From Cohnella ginsengisoli (GTDB lineage Bacteria; Bacillota; Bacilli; Paenibacillales; Paenibacillaceae), in contig NZ_JAPDHZ010000003.1 in the NCBI RefSeq assembly GCF_029525555.1, positions 124,001-188,000 on the forward strand: a stretch of DNA of 64,000 nucleotides, given 5' to 3'. Each line of letters starts with the position of its first letter. Positions within the stretch are counted from its first letter, which is position 1. Under the pieces are notes generated by a model that worked only from the letters and a program-made list of their open reading frames with translations, searched no databases and was not told where the DNA came from. Below, one piece after another: positions 38,821 to 48,491 of the stretch. The position numbers and the translations under genes are program-made.

Positions 38821-38841
38821 GGACCGTCCCCCTTTGCCCGA

Positions 38842-40386
38842 CTATCCTTTCGAACCCGAATGCAGCGGGTTTTTCTTGAAGTATTGCCGCACGAGGAACG
38901 CCATGATCTCGCCGGGCCGCTCTCTGGCAAATCCCGCCTTGTCCGCGAACCGCATGCCGAATGGCGCCTCCGGCGTATAAGTCTCCCAACGCGGAAGGTC
39001 TTCTCCGTTCAAGTCCCGTCCGTTCGGATCTCCGCCGCGAATGAAGTTCGCCCAGTAATCGCACATCTGGCGGGCCAGATCGTAATGCTTGCCGACGAAC
39101 GGCCGCCAGCATTTGGCGAGCGTCTCGAAGAAGAACCACAGATCGACCGAATGGAACGTGCCGGGGTTATCCCAACCCGGGATGTCCGCATCGAAGTCGT
39201 AATAGTACAGCGGAAGGTTGGCGCCGGTATCGGCATTGGCCTGTCCCGCGATCCGTATCGCGTATTCGATGCCGCTCGCCGATGCCCGCTTGAGCGCCTC
39301 GTCCAAGCTGCCCGCATCCGCCCCGCATAGCGCGAGAAAAGCGTCGGCATCGTCGCCGAACAGCTCGGCCGCCGTCTTTTGGAATTCGTCCGCCGTACCG
39401 GCCTCCGGCACGCTGATAAATTCGGAGGAGGTGTGGCCGAACAGCACCGGCACCGGCCATCGCTCGTTCCGCAGGAACGACGCGAACGCATCCCCGACAT
39501 TGAACTTGCCGTCGACCACGGTACCCCAGAAGCGTCCGGATTCCAAATATTTGTCGCGCACGTGCGCCGCATCGAGCTTGCGGGCTTCCGCAAGCGAAGA
39601 AGCGCCGAGCGCTTCGAAGAAGCGAACGCCGTCCGCTTCGGCCTCGGCGAAATCGCGAAGGAACTTAGGCGCGCCGTTGCCCGGATAAAGCGTCGTGAAA
39701 ACCCCGCTCTGCACGATCGCCCGCTGAAACAGGCCCTCGTTCTGCGGCGACGCGAGCTGGTTCATCACGCTGCCGCCGCCCGCCGACTGACCGCCGATCG
39801 TCAGGTTGTCCGGATCGCCGCCGAACGCCGCGATATTGCGTTTGACCCACCGCGTCGCCGCCTGCTGGTCCAGATGGCCGAAGTTCGCCGGCGCTTCCGG
39901 CGATTCGGCGGTAATCTCGGGATGGCACAGAAAGCCGAACGCGTTCAGCCGGTAGGCGATCGTGACGACCACGATGCCTCTTCGCGCGATTCGTTCGCCG
40001 TCGAACTCCATCTCGGCCGTATGGCCGACCTGCAGGCCGCCGCCGAAGTACCAGACGAATACCGGCAGCTTCTCGCCTTGTCGCTTGGCCGGCGTCCATA
40101 CGTTCAGATACAGGCAATCCTCGTCCATGGCGATGTCCGGCTCGACGGCCCATTCCCGGGTATAGATGTTGTTGTCGTCGATCTCCTGCCGCACCTGCAT
40201 CGGGACCGGCGCGAACGCATACGCGTCGCGCACGCCTTCCCAATCCGCGGCCGGCTGCGGAGCGCGCCAGCGGTTGTCCCCGACGGGCGGAGCGGCAAAC
40301 GGAATTCCTTTAAAGCTCGTGATCCGGGGATCCGCGGCCGGCAATCCGCGCACGGTTCCGTTTTCTACTTTCACGACTCTTAGCAT
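38842..40386 (-). CDS. Type B carboxylesterase family protein (514 aa)
   Basis: An alpha/beta-hydrolase of the carboxylesterase B family. The nucleophile elbow is TIGGQSAGGGSVMNQLA, the acid lies in the region GHTSSEFIS, and the histidine in DNPGTFHSVDLWFFFET. EDCLYLNVWTPAKRQGEKLPV is the family signature; the oxyanion segment is FVWYFGGGLQVG, slightly different from the usual HGGG. No signal peptide is present. In this cluster it probably removes acetyl or feruloyl-type esters from oligosaccharides after uptake; that is inferred. The gap of 21 bases to the next gene supports co-transcription. Confidence 0.88.
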   Translation of the reverse strand: MLRVVKVENGTVRGLPAADPRITSFKGIPFAAPPVGDNRWRAPQPAADWEGVRDAYAFAPVPMQVRQEIDDNNIYTREWAVEPDIAMDEDCLYLNVWTPAKRQGEKLPVFVWYFGGGLQVGHTAEMEFDGERIARRGIVVVTIAYRLNAFGFLCHPEITAESPEAPANFGHLDQQAATRWVKRNIAAFGGDPDNLTIGGQSAGGGSVMNQLASPQNEGLFQRAIVQSGVFTTLYPGNGAPKFLRDFAEAEADGVRFFEALGASSLAEARKLDAAHVRDKYLESGRFWGTVVDGKFNVGDAFASFLRNERWPVPVLFGHTSSEFISVPEAGTADEFQKTAAELFGDDADAFLALCGADAGSLDEALKRASASGIEYAIRIAGQANADTGANLPLYYYDFDADIPGWDNPGTFHSVDLWFFFETLAKCWRPFVGKHYDLARQMCDYWANFIRGGDPNGRDLNGEDLPRWETYTPEAPFGMRFADKAGFARERPGEIMAFLVRQYFKKNPLHSGSKG

Positions 40387-40420
40387 CGCTGCGTCTCCCT
40401 TCCATTTCCGAGATCAATCA

Positions 40421-40463
40421 AATACGGAGGAGGATATCTTTCGATATCCATCCCCCTCCGGAT
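40421..40463. terminator. Strong stem-loop after the first lipoprotein gene
   Basis: AATACGGAGG...GGATATC pairs with GATATCC...CTCCGGATT around TTTC. It lies between the lipoprotein stop (40481) and the esterase start (40386). Hairpins here often cause partial termination or protect the upstream mRNA so that the binding protein is made in excess. Confidence 0.7.
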
Positions 40464-40480
40464 TTGATGCGAATCGATAT

Positions 40481-42274
40481 TTATTTGTTTGCGGTCGCTT
40501 CGGCGCGCATTTTTACGATCTTCTGCGCCTTGACCGTATCAGCGGCCAGAACGTCCTTCCAGCCCAGGCCTTCGACGTCCTTCTGCATTTTCGTCCACAG
40601 CTGGTCAAACTCTGCCTGATTTTTCGCGAATACCATCTTCCAAGATGTGTTCTTCACGTAGTCGGAGATTTGGCTGCGCTTATTTTTGATATCCGAGGAA
40701 TCCGACCCGAGACTGGTATTGATATTCGGCACGATATCGATCATGTTGTTTTTCAAGTAGTAATCCGTCGCGTTCTCGGCGTTGTACGTCTTCTGCCAGT
40801 CCGTCGTCAGCACGGTCTTGTTCGCTTCTAGCGTCGCGTTCCAATAGTTGCTGTTATAGAACTCCTTGGTGTCCGGATCGAAGGTGAAGTCGCTCATGAT
40901 CATCGTGTTCAGCTTGCTTTGTCCGTCCTGGTAGCCGCCGCCGCCGTACTCGTCCGGCACGGGGGTGTTTTTCTGGAAGGCGGTCTGTCCGACTTCGGTC
41001 AGCTGGAACTTGCCGTCCGCCGTCTTCTCGTAGTTGAAGCCCTCGAAGCCGTTCACGTAATAGCGCAAACCTTCGGGCGAGGCGAGCCAATCCATGAACT
41101 CCATGATGCGGTCCGCATATTTCGTCTTCGCGCCGATCGCGAACGCTCTTCCGTTGCCGTAATAGGCGTCGCTGTTTTGGATGATGTGGGTGTCGGCGAT
41201 CGGAACCGCTACGTTGCCGTCCCCGTTCTTGCCGCGCTCGATCGAATTGTAGAAGCCGCGCTGCCAGGAGTACCACAGGAGCAGCACCTGCTTGTTGGTG
41301 AGCTTCTCGGCGACCTTGTTCCAATCTTGCGTCGGCGAATCGGGATCGACCAGCCCCATCTGATTGGCTTTAAAATAAAATTGGAGGATTTTCTTATACA
41401 TGCTGTTGTCGTCGATGATCGGCACGATATCGCCCTTCGCGTTCAACTGGATCGTCGTTGTGCTGTCCGGCTTTTCATAGCCGTACCAGTTGCCGATCCA
41501 ACGCACGTTTTCCATAGCGCCGGTGCCGCCGTCCCAGTCCTTCCACAGGGAGATCGGCACGATCGGCTTCCCGTCCGGCGTCTTCGGATACTTCTCCTGC
41601 ATCTGCTTCAGCACGTTCAGCAGGTCGTCCAGGTTGTTCAGCTTCGGCGCGCCGACGCCCTTGTAGTAATCCCAAGGCATGATCGGGCTGGAGTAAGGAA
41701 TCTCTTCGGAGAAGGTCGTCGGCGACGTGTCCGCCTCGAACGTCGGCAAGCCGTAGATCTTGCCTTCCGGATTAACCTTGTCGAAGCCCGCGTTAAACGG
41801 CTTGAAGTGTTTGTCGACATACTGGGACAAGTACTTCGTGTTTTTGATCTTGTCCGTCATATCCATGACGAGACCGGCAGGGATCAGTTCTTCCAACTGG
41901 CTGTTGTCGACGATCACCAGATCGCCCAGATCGCCCGCCGCCGTGCGGGTCTTGTAAAGCTGATCGCCGGCGACCTGCGGCGCGAGAATGTTCAAGGTGA
42001 TGTTGAACTTATCCTTGACGAGCTTGCCGTACCACCCGGTCTGTTCGCCCTGGTAGTTGGCCGCGTTGTCGAATACGGTGATGGTGATCGGCTTGCTGTG
42101 ATCGATCGCCCCGGCGGACTGGGATGCGCCCGCGCTGGCGCTTGCGCCGGACGGTGCGGACGCCGAATTATTTTTGGATCCGTCGCTGCACGCGGTCAAC
42201 GCGGCGGACGCCAGGAACAAGCCCGTCAACGATACGACCAACGATTTCTTGGCCCATTTTCTGCTGTCGCTCAT
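40481..42274 (-). CDS. Solute-binding lipoprotein of the LplBC-type sugar importer
   Basis: A 597-residue family 1 binding protein. The start at 42274 (MSDSRKWAKKSLVVSLTG) gives a signal peptide ending FLASAALTACSDG with the lipobox cysteine, followed by a Ser/Ala/Gly-rich linker. The mature part includes ITVFDNAANYQGEQTGWYGK and LASPEGLRYYVNGFEGFNYE. It follows lplC by 46 bases and so provides the ligand specificity of this importer. Its ligand is probably an oligosaccharide from a fucosylated or arabinosylated plant polymer, judged only from neighbours. Confidence 0.92.
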   Translation of the reverse strand: MSDSRKWAKKSLVVSLTGLFLASAALTACSDGSKNNSASAPSGASASAGASQSAGAIDHSKPITITVFDNAANYQGEQTGWYGKLVKDKFNITLNILAPQVAGDQLYKTRTAAGDLGDLVIVDNSQLEELIPAGLVMDMTDKIKNTKYLSQYVDKHFKPFNAGFDKVNPEGKIYGLPTFEADTSPTTFSEEIPYSSPIMPWDYYKGVGAPKLNNLDDLLNVLKQMQEKYPKTPDGKPIVPISLWKDWDGGTGAMENVRWIGNWYGYEKPDSTTTIQLNAKGDIVPIIDDNSMYKKILQFYFKANQMGLVDPDSPTQDWNKVAEKLTNKQVLLLWYSWQRGFYNSIERGKNGDGNVAVPIADTHIIQNSDAYYGNGRAFAIGAKTKYADRIMEFMDWLASPEGLRYYVNGFEGFNYEKTADGKFQLTEVGQTAFQKNTPVPDEYGGGGYQDGQSKLNTMIMSDFTFDPDTKEFYNSNYWNATLEANKTVLTTDWQKTYNAENATDYYLKNNMIDIVPNINTSLGSDSSDIKNKRSQISDYVKNTSWKMVFAKNQAEFDQLWTKMQKDVEGLGWKDVLAADTVKAQKIVKMRAEATANK

Positions 42275-42320
42275 GTGAAACCCCCATTTGGTCAATTTAT
42301 TATAATGGCGCAAGCGAAGG

Positions 42321-43287
42321 TCAGCCTTTCACCGCGCCGATCATAATCCCTTTTACGAAGAACCTTTGGAATATCGGATAGATCAGCAATATGGGCGCCA
42401 CGACGATGATGGTGACCGTCATCCGGATCGAGGTCGTCGTCTGTTTGGTCGACAGGCTGGACATCGCCGTCGAGCCCGCGTTTTGCAGGTTGACCATCGT
42501 CGACAAAGAGCTCGCCTGGTTGATGTAGTTGTACAGGATGAACTGCAGGCTGTACAAATTGCTGTCCGTAACCAAGAGCAGCGTATCCTGGAAGGAATTC
42601 CACTGATCCACGGCCGCGAAGATGGCGACGGTCGCGAGGATCGGCTTGCAGATCGGCAGCATGATGCGGAAGAAGATGGTCATCACCCCGGCCCCGTCGA
42701 TGCTGGCCGCCTGCTGCAGCTCCTTCGGCGTCGACTCGACGAACGTCTTGACCAGGATAATGAAGAACGGAGAGACGATCACCGGCAACACGTAAGCCAG
42801 AAAGTTGTTGGTCAGGTGCAGCGATCTCATCGTCAAGTACCAGGGAATGATCCCGGCGCTGAAGAACATCGTGATCACCGTGAACCGGTACCAGAACTTC
42901 CGCGCCCACATGTCCTCCTGCGAGAACATGAAGCCCAGGAAGGCGGAAGCGCCCACCGTCAGACTCGTGCCGATGACCGTTCTTCCCAGCGAGATGAGCG
43001 CCGCGTGGCCGAGCCCGGGGGATTTTGAACACGTCGATGTAATTCTGGAAGTGAATATGCTTCGGGAAAAACACGACGTCGCCTCGGGCGCTGATATCGT
43101 TCGCGCTGATCGTGTTGATGATGATCGAGTAAAAGGGATAGACGCAGATCAGCGCAAACAGGGAGAACAGCGTATAGATGACGACGGAAATGAACTTGTC
43201 CGTCGCGCTGAGCTTATAGCCCGACTTTTTGTCCGCTCGGCTTTGATAAATCGCTTCGGGTACCAGCTCGGTCGTATTGTCGCTCAT
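42321..43287 (-). CDS. ABC sugar importer permease, LplC/YtcP type (frameshifted)
   Basis: A 321-residue inner permease with six helices. It starts MSDNTTELVPEAIYQSRADK and has the first helix FISVVIYTLFSLFALICVYPF. The EAA loop, which docks the ATPase, is STPKELQQAASIDGAGVMTIFF. The frame breaks at the five-G run 43017-43021; removing one base gives FKIPGLGHAALISLGRTVIG. It ends FFVKGIMIGAVKG, the classical LplC tail. Its ATG overlaps the corrected lplB stop (ATGA). No ATPase gene is present, as usual for these importers, which share MsmX-type ATPases. Confidence 0.92.
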
Positions 43288-44199
43288 ACGATGCCCTCCC
43301 CCTCTTAACATTTTGGACAGTCCGTTCACCGAGAAGAGCAGCACGACGCTGATCAAGCTCTTCAGCATGCTGATCGCGACGGACACGGAGTAGCTGCCGC
43401 CACCCATGGCCAGGTTGTACACGTACAAATCCAGAACCTGAATGCTGTCCTTGTTGAATGCGTTCTGGAAGACGAAATACTGCTCCAGGCCGTTGTTCAG
43501 GAAGCTCGCGATCTGAAGCATCAGCAGCACGAAGTACGTCGGCAGCATGCTCGGCAGAACGACGTGGCGGATCACCTGCATTCTTGTCGCGCCGTCGACG
43601 TGGGCCGCCTCGTAGAGGGAATCGTCGATCCCCATGATCGCGGCGATGTACAGAATGGCGGACCACCCGAGCGCTTTCCAGGTTGTCCACATCCACATCG
43701 TGAGCCACACGTGGTCGGAGCTCTGGAGGAACAGGATCGGCGCGTCGGTCAAGCCCAGCTGCCGCAGCATGCCGTTAATGACGCCTTCACTCGAGAACAT
43801 GGAGAAGGCGAGGGAGTATACCAGCACCCAGCTGATGAAGTTCGGGAGCGTGGTGACCGTCTGGATGAACTTCCGGAAGCGTACGGCCTTGATCTCGGTG
43901 AGGAAAATGGCAAAAACCATCGGAAGCCATGAGAAAAGCAGGCTCAGTCCGCTCAAGCCGAACGTGTTCTTGATGACCTGCAGCAGCTGATCGACTTTCA
44001 CCTGGTTTTCGACCAGCGATCTGAACCACTGCAGCCCGACGAACGGCGACTTGGACAGCGGAATCGGAGGCGTGTAGTCGAAGAACGCGTATACCCATCC
44101 GTACAAGGGGTAATAGGCGAAGATGAACAGCAGGATCATAAAAGGAGAGATATAGAGAAACTTCCTGAACGACGTGCTTCTCTTGTTGTAACTTAGCAT
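43284..44199 (-). CDS. ABC sugar importer permease, LplB/YtcQ type (frame break at 3' end)
   Basis: A 304-residue permease that begins MLSYNKRSTSFRKFLYISPFM. It has six helices and the EAA loop SLYEAAHVDGATRMQVIRHVVLPSM. As sequenced it reads straight into lplC without a stop; removing one base from the C5 run at 43298-43302 gives the ending LSKMLRGEGIV with a TGA that overlaps the lplC ATG, the arrangement expected in this family. It is the first gene of the 16.6-kb cluster and has its own promoter with an AAAGATGCAC box. Confidence 0.92.
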
Positions 44200-44299
44200 G
44201 CGCACTCCGCCTCTCCTCTTCGTTTCGAATGGGCCTTTCCTTTCATATCGATCTCCCTTCCTTCGTGCCATGCAGCATTGGTGGCGCTTTCATGTTTCC

Positions 44300-44340
44300 A
44301 TTATAGGCACCCGTACATACCCGGAACTACGTGCATCTTT
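44300..44340 (-). promoter_or_regulatory. Promoter with AAAGATGCAC box, lplBC operon
   Basis: On the reverse strand AAAGATGCAC (44340-44331) precedes CCTATAATG, with TATAAT at 44305-44300. The spacing is identical to the promoter of the second lipoprotein gene (35165-35125), while the bases between are mostly different. The -35 region is weak. This looks like a shared binding site for the YesN regulator. Confidence 0.7.
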
Positions 44341-44395
44341 TTACTTGCTTAACGATCGTTTACTCGTTTGTAAGCGCTATATATTCCAAAGGAAA

Positions 44396-44420
44396 GAACC
44401 GCACAATAAATGTGCGGTTC
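44396..44420. terminator. Perfect stem-loop at the start of the DUF11 fragment
   Basis: GAACCGCACA pairs with TGTGCGGTTC around ATAAA. On the reverse strand it is followed by TTTCCTTT. The proposed ATG of the DUF11 frame lies inside it, which makes that start doubtful. Confidence 0.6.
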
Positions 44421-44955
44421 CGGTGTCGCGGGGCACGGCGGGAAGATCGTCAACCAGGCGCTCATTCGGTACGATTATTCGCTGCCGGACGGCAGGCTGT
44501 TCAGCGGTACGGCCGAGACGAACGAAGTCATCGTGCAGGCGATCGCCGCTCCGGCGCCGAGACTGCAAAAAAGCGCCTCGCAGCGGGAAGTTGAAGTGGG
44601 AAGCCGGGTGGCGTTCGCCGTCGAGGTGTCCAATCCCACCCCGCTGGTCTTTCGCAATCTCGTTCTGATCGATCGCGCGCCGCTCGGCCTGCAGTGGGTG
44701 CCGGGGACCGTGTCCGTCGGCGGGGAATCGCGGACTGCCGCAAGTCCGGATGCGGGCATACCGCTCGGGTCGCTGTCTCCGGGGCAATCCGTCCTCGTCA
44801 AGTTCCAGGCGCTGGCGGCGTTCGATCCGCCCGATTCATCCGCGGAAAACGAGGCGGAGCTGCGCTTTGAATTCGTGTTCCCGAACGGCCGGACCGGAAC
44901 CGGGACCGCGCGCTCCAACCGGGTCATCGTCGCCATCGTCGAACAAGAGGAATAG
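44410..44955 (+). pseudogene. C-terminal fragment of a DUF11 repeat surface protein
   Basis: The 181-residue frame matches the ends of DUF11-repeat proteins, which form beta-sandwich modules of large secreted or wall-linked proteins: KIVNQALIRYDYSLPDGRLF, then LQKSASQREVEVGSRVAFAVEVSNP and IDRAPLGLQWVPGTVSV, ending SNRVIVAIVEQEE. It starts in the middle of a module, has no signal peptide or ribosome site, and its first codon lies within a hairpin. It is therefore probably the tail of a larger gene whose front has been lost. A less likely alternative is a short functional module protein. Confidence 0.65.
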
Positions 44956-44961
44956 GCGCAC

Positions 44962-44994
44962 AAAAAAAACCTCCCGTCGGCCAATCGCGGGAGG
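44962..44994 (-). terminator. Terminator of the Gfo/Idh/MocA gene
   Basis: On the reverse strand CCTCCCG and CGGGAGG pair around GCGATTGGCCGA, followed by eight T (plus-strand A run 44962-44969). It directly follows the oxidoreductase stop at 45007. Confidence 0.85.
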
Positions 44995-45006
44995 GCTTTG
45001 CCGCTG

Positions 45007-46224
45007 TCAGGTATCGAACGTCGAAGCCAGCATCGACTCGGCGCGCTCGATCCATTTGCCGTTCGTAAAATCGGGAAAAGCGACCGGCGCGCCGCCGGCG
45101 TGAACCGATTGCTCGGACAGCGCCGTGACAGCCATCCAGGTGGCCATATCGTAGACGTCGATCGGCGGACTCGTCCGCGACTTCACGGAATCCAGGAAAT
45201 CGCGCAGCACCAAATAATCCATCCCGCCGTGGCCGCCCTTGACGCCGTCCTTCAAAAAGCGCTGCCACACCGGATGCTCGTACCGTTCCAGGTACGAATC
45301 GAACGGCTCCCATTCATGCGCGGGACTCGCGCCGTCGATATAGATCGCGTTGCCGTCTTCCATCCAGACGCCCTTCGTGCCCTGCACCTGTCCGGCTCTG
45401 GAATAGGGCCTCGGCAGCGAAGTATCGTGCGTCAGCAGGATCGTCTCCCCATGGGCGCACTTCATCATCGTCGTGACGATGTCGCCGAGCTCGATCGGCG
45501 AACGCGACGCGCGATGTTCCGGCCCGAGATGCTCGCTCGCCCAAGCGTTGATTCCTCTCGCCTTGGAGGCGATCGAAGCGACGCTCACGATCCGGTTGCC
45601 GCGGTTAATATTGAGACAAGCGGCAGGCAAGCCGAGCCCGTGGGTCGGGTAAAGGTCGCCGTTGCGGTTCAAATAGTTGTGAATGCGGTAATGCCGGTTT
45701 TCGATCCCCGTCGCCACTTCCTCGCGCAGATCGTGCAGATAGCCCCCCCGGCAATGAATCAATTCGCCGAACAATCCTTGCCTGACCATGTTCAGCACGG
45801 CCATCTCGCTGCGTCCGTAGCAGCAGTTTTCCAACAGCATGCACGGCACGCCGGTCGCTTCGGACGTCCGCACCAGCTCCCAGCATTCCTCGAGCGATGC
45901 CGCGCCCCCGACTTCGGACCCGACATACTTTCCCGCTCTCATCGCGGCGATAGCGATCTCCGCGTGACTCGTCCAGGAGGACGCCACGATGACCGCTTCG
46001 ATGTCTTCCCGCGCCAGCAGCTCTTTATAATTTTGATACAGCGCAGGAACCGGGTGCGAAGCGCTCTGCGCATCCGCTGCCGCTTGAAGCAACCGATCCT
46101 CGTACAGATCGCTTATCGCAGCGACTTCGACGCCAACCATTTCCCGCAGCAGGGCGAACAGGCTTTTCCCCCGTTGGCCCAAACCGATGACGCCGATCCG
46201 GACGTTCGCGGACGATGCTTGCAT
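45007..46224 (-). CDS. Gfo/Idh/MocA family sugar oxidoreductase
   Basis: A 405-residue NAD(P)-dependent oxidoreductase. The Rossmann motif is VRIGVIGLGQRGKSLFALL; the second conserved block is EAVIVASSWTSHAEIAIAAMRAGKYVGSEVGG, where family members usually have E-K-P; here it is E-V-G-G. This resembles the GH109/alpha-N-acetylgalactosaminidase-like subgroup, in which that block deviates. The C-terminal domain has GDLYPTHGLGLPAACLNINRGNR. The start MQASSANVRIG at 46224 has GGAGAG upstream. It is divergent from an AraC regulator and so probably acts on a sugar or glycoside handled by that regulon. Confidence 0.85.
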   Translation of the reverse strand: MQASSANVRIGVIGLGQRGKSLFALLREMVGVEVAAISDLYEDRLLQAAADAQSASHPVPALYQNYKELLAREDIEAVIVASSWTSHAEIAIAAMRAGKYVGSEVGGAASLEECWELVRTSEATGVPCMLLENCCYGRSEMAVLNMVRQGLFGELIHCRGGYLHDLREEVATGIENRHYRIHNYLNRNGDLYPTHGLGLPAACLNINRGNRIVSVASIASKARGINAWASEHLGPEHRASRSPIELGDIVTTMMKCAHGETILLTHDTSLPRPYSRAGQVQGTKGVWMEDGNAIYIDGASPAHEWEPFDSYLERYEHPVWQRFLKDGVKGGHGGMDYLVLRDFLDSVKSRTSPPIDVYDMATWMAVTALSEQSVHAGGAPVAFPDFTNGKWIERAESMLASTFDT

Positions 46225-46248
46225 GCTTCCATCTCTCCCCCCGACAAA

Positions 46249-46337
46249 TTGTGAATTCCTGTTCAACACGATTATGCTATCATGAGCATAATTAGTTGTA
46301 TTTGTCGTTCCTCGCGATCAAGTTGTGAATTTCCGTT
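46249..46337. promoter_or_regulatory. Divergent regulatory region with inverted and direct repeats
   Basis: ATTATGCT at 46271-46278 and AGCATAAT at 46285-46292 form a perfect inverted repeat with a six-base loop. TTGTGAATTCCTGTT at 46249 recurs as TTGTGAATTTCCGTT at 46323, 74 bases later (about seven helical turns). The layout suggests looping control of both divergent genes. Confidence 0.5.
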
Positions 46338-46356
46338 TCATGAAGAGGTGAGAAAG

Positions 46357-47273
46357 ATGCCGCCGGGATTTAAGCAGCCCCGCACGCGGCCTTTGGACGT
46401 CCGCGAATTCGCGCCAAGCGTTCACTTTGCCGAATATCAACGAATACCGCCCGCCGGCGGCTATTCGCGCCGTCTGTACGACAGCGAGCTGATGTATGTC
46501 TACTCGGGCGGCATCCGGGTGCATTTCGAGGACGAAGCTTCTCCCCTCGCGTTGTTCGCGGGGGGATCTGCTCGTACTGCCTCCGGCCGTAGCGCACCGG
46601 ATCGAGCTGACGGGCACGCCGGACACCCGTCTGCTCGGTCTTCACTTCGATCTGTACGACGAGGTGGAGATCGCGTTCGAGCATCAGTTGGTCATCAAGG
46701 AAGGGGAAAACGCGGAGGAGCGGATCGGCTATTGGCCGGTTGCCGCAAACGGGAGTCTCGTCTTCGCCCGAAGCTACCGCGCGGCGCCTCTCGAGCTCGT
46801 CTCCTGGCTGGAGCACGCCGCCGAAGCCTACCATGCGAGCCGCCCCGCCGCTTCGCTCGCCTGCCGCGGCTATATGCAGCTCGTCTTGTCCGCGCTCGTC
46901 GGTCTCTCGCTCGAGGCGCAGAGCCGGACCGTCACCGCCTATCAGAAGCGGCTGCTCGAATTGAGGGCGGATCTCCATCAGAGTCTCCGGCTGCCGCATA
47001 CGAACAGTTCGCTGGCACGGCGGCTGAACGTCAGCGAGGATTACTTCATCCGTCTGTTCAAGCAGCTGTTCGGCGAGTCGCCACAAAAATACGTGCAGAG
47101 GCTGCGCCATCAGGCGGCCAAGCGCTATCTGCTCGAGACGGACGAAAAAGTCGAGCGAATCGGCGCGCTCGTCGGCTACGACGACCTCCATAATTTCAGC
47201 CATGCGTTCAAAAAGTGGCAGGGCATCTCCCCCCCAGCAGTACCGGAAGCGGTTCAGGGGCGGGGTTTCTTGA
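46357..47273 (+). CDS. AraC family regulator (two frame breaks)
   Basis: A cupin-type AraC regulator of 304 residues after repair. The N-terminal sensing domain has ELMYVYSGGIRVHFEDEASPLALFAGDLLVLPPAVAHRIEL and the C-terminal double HTH reads NSSLARRLNVSEDYFIRLFKQ and VGYDDLHNFSHAFKKWQGISP. Breaks occur at the six-G run 46560-46565 and the seven-C run 47229-47235; removing one base at each gives a continuous frame that ends QQYRKRFRGGVS at 47273. GAGGTG six bases before the ATG sets the start. It probably controls the divergent oxidoreductase gene and perhaps the glycosidase fragment downstream. Confidence 0.9.
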
Positions 47274-47310
47274 GGGCAGGCGATGCGGAATGCGCTCTGA
47301 GGCATTCGCG

Positions 47311-48490
47311 CTACAGCCTGGACCGGTATTGTTGCCACACCCGTCGCAAATGCGCAAAATCCTCCTCGTCGAACGCTTCGCCGGAGGCTGCGATGCGCCG
47401 GATATAATAGGTGACCGGAATGCCGAGCAGCGGCTGAAGCTGGATGTAGGCCCGCCAGCTTTTTTTATCGCGCATCAGATCGTTGTCCGGGTCGATCAGC
47501 CACGCTAGGTTGCACATTCGGGCGATGTGGGCCCGGTTGCGCATGATGTCCGCGGCGCGGCGCGATTCGCCGTCCAGATCGTTGAGCCGGAGTACGTCCG
47601 CAATGTCCGCAAAATAAGGAATGGCCCTATGCGCGAACAGCACGGCGTCCGGCTTGACGGCCTTCATGGCCGAATATACGGCCCGAATATAGTCGCGCAG
47701 CAATTCGACGCCCCACGAGCCGGGAATAGACGTGCGCGGGATGGTCTTCGCTGAGCAGCGCCAGGCTGGTCGACAAGTAGTTGCGATAGGTTCTTCGCTC
47801 GGAAGCGATATTTTGCGTAAAGTCGATCTTGAAGCCGTCGGCGTTAAGACAGTCCGGCGCATCGCCGATCATCAAGCGAACCTGCTCCGCGATGAATGCG
47901 CGCATATCGGTCCATTTCAACGGGTCCGGAGCGGCCAGCGCATCCTGCTTCGCCCATTTATAATCGATGATGATCGTGCCGGGGTGAATGCCATGCTCAT
48001 CCATATGCGCGATATAAGAGCGGTACTTGTCCTCGGTCGCGTAGGCGCCGACATTCAGAAAATGTCCGTTTTCCGTTCCGTCGTGATCGCTGCGATAGTC
48101 GTATCGCTGTTGCCCCCACCCGCAAAACATCGGCTCGCGCCACCAGGACGGCTGCGGCGGTCGCCCGGCTGCACCCGCGCTTCCTTCCGGCCGCAAGACG
48201 ACGGCCAGCGCCCGTACGTATTCTTCGACAGCCTCGTTCTCCCCGGCCGCCAGCTTGCATCCGAACCGAAGGACAGGCGTGCGAAAACCCGCTTCCCCAA
48301 CCGTCGTATGTCCCTCGTAATCCAGTCTGAACGAAAAATCTCCGCCGGGCGAGACGGCATAATCGAAGCCCAGGAAGTTGAACGCGCCGGACGCGGCGAC
48401 GATGCCGCAGCTTACCCAGCGGTCGGTCTGCTGCAGGGCATAGCAAAAGGGAGGCGGACTCAGCCACTGCTGACAGTTCAGCGAATCCGG
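47311..48490 (-). pseudogene. N-terminally truncated alpha-glycosidase-like gene (clan GH-D-like barrel)
   Basis: About 390 residues of a (beta/alpha)8 glycosidase. Recognisable pieces are WWREPMFCGWGQQRYDY, GIHPGTIIIDYKWAKQDALAAPDPLKWTD, LNADGFKIDFTQNI (likely nucleophile aspartate) and MKAVKPDAVLFAHRAIPYFADIADVLRLND with LDGE (likely acid). This pattern recalls GH36/GH27-like alpha-galactosidases. The frame breaks near 47711-47714. The expected N-terminal beta domain is missing, and the coding sequence begins straight after the stop of a truncated binding-protein gene, so this is a deletion junction. It cannot be functional unless the missing front is elsewhere. Confidence 0.65.
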
Positions 48491-48491
48491 C

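Noticed and set aside
42292..44271. Fused 659-residue LplB-LplC permease
   Set aside because: The fusion depends on one extra base in a C5 run. Without it the usual LplB ending and an overlapping stop/start appear, and a second frame break follows in LplC.
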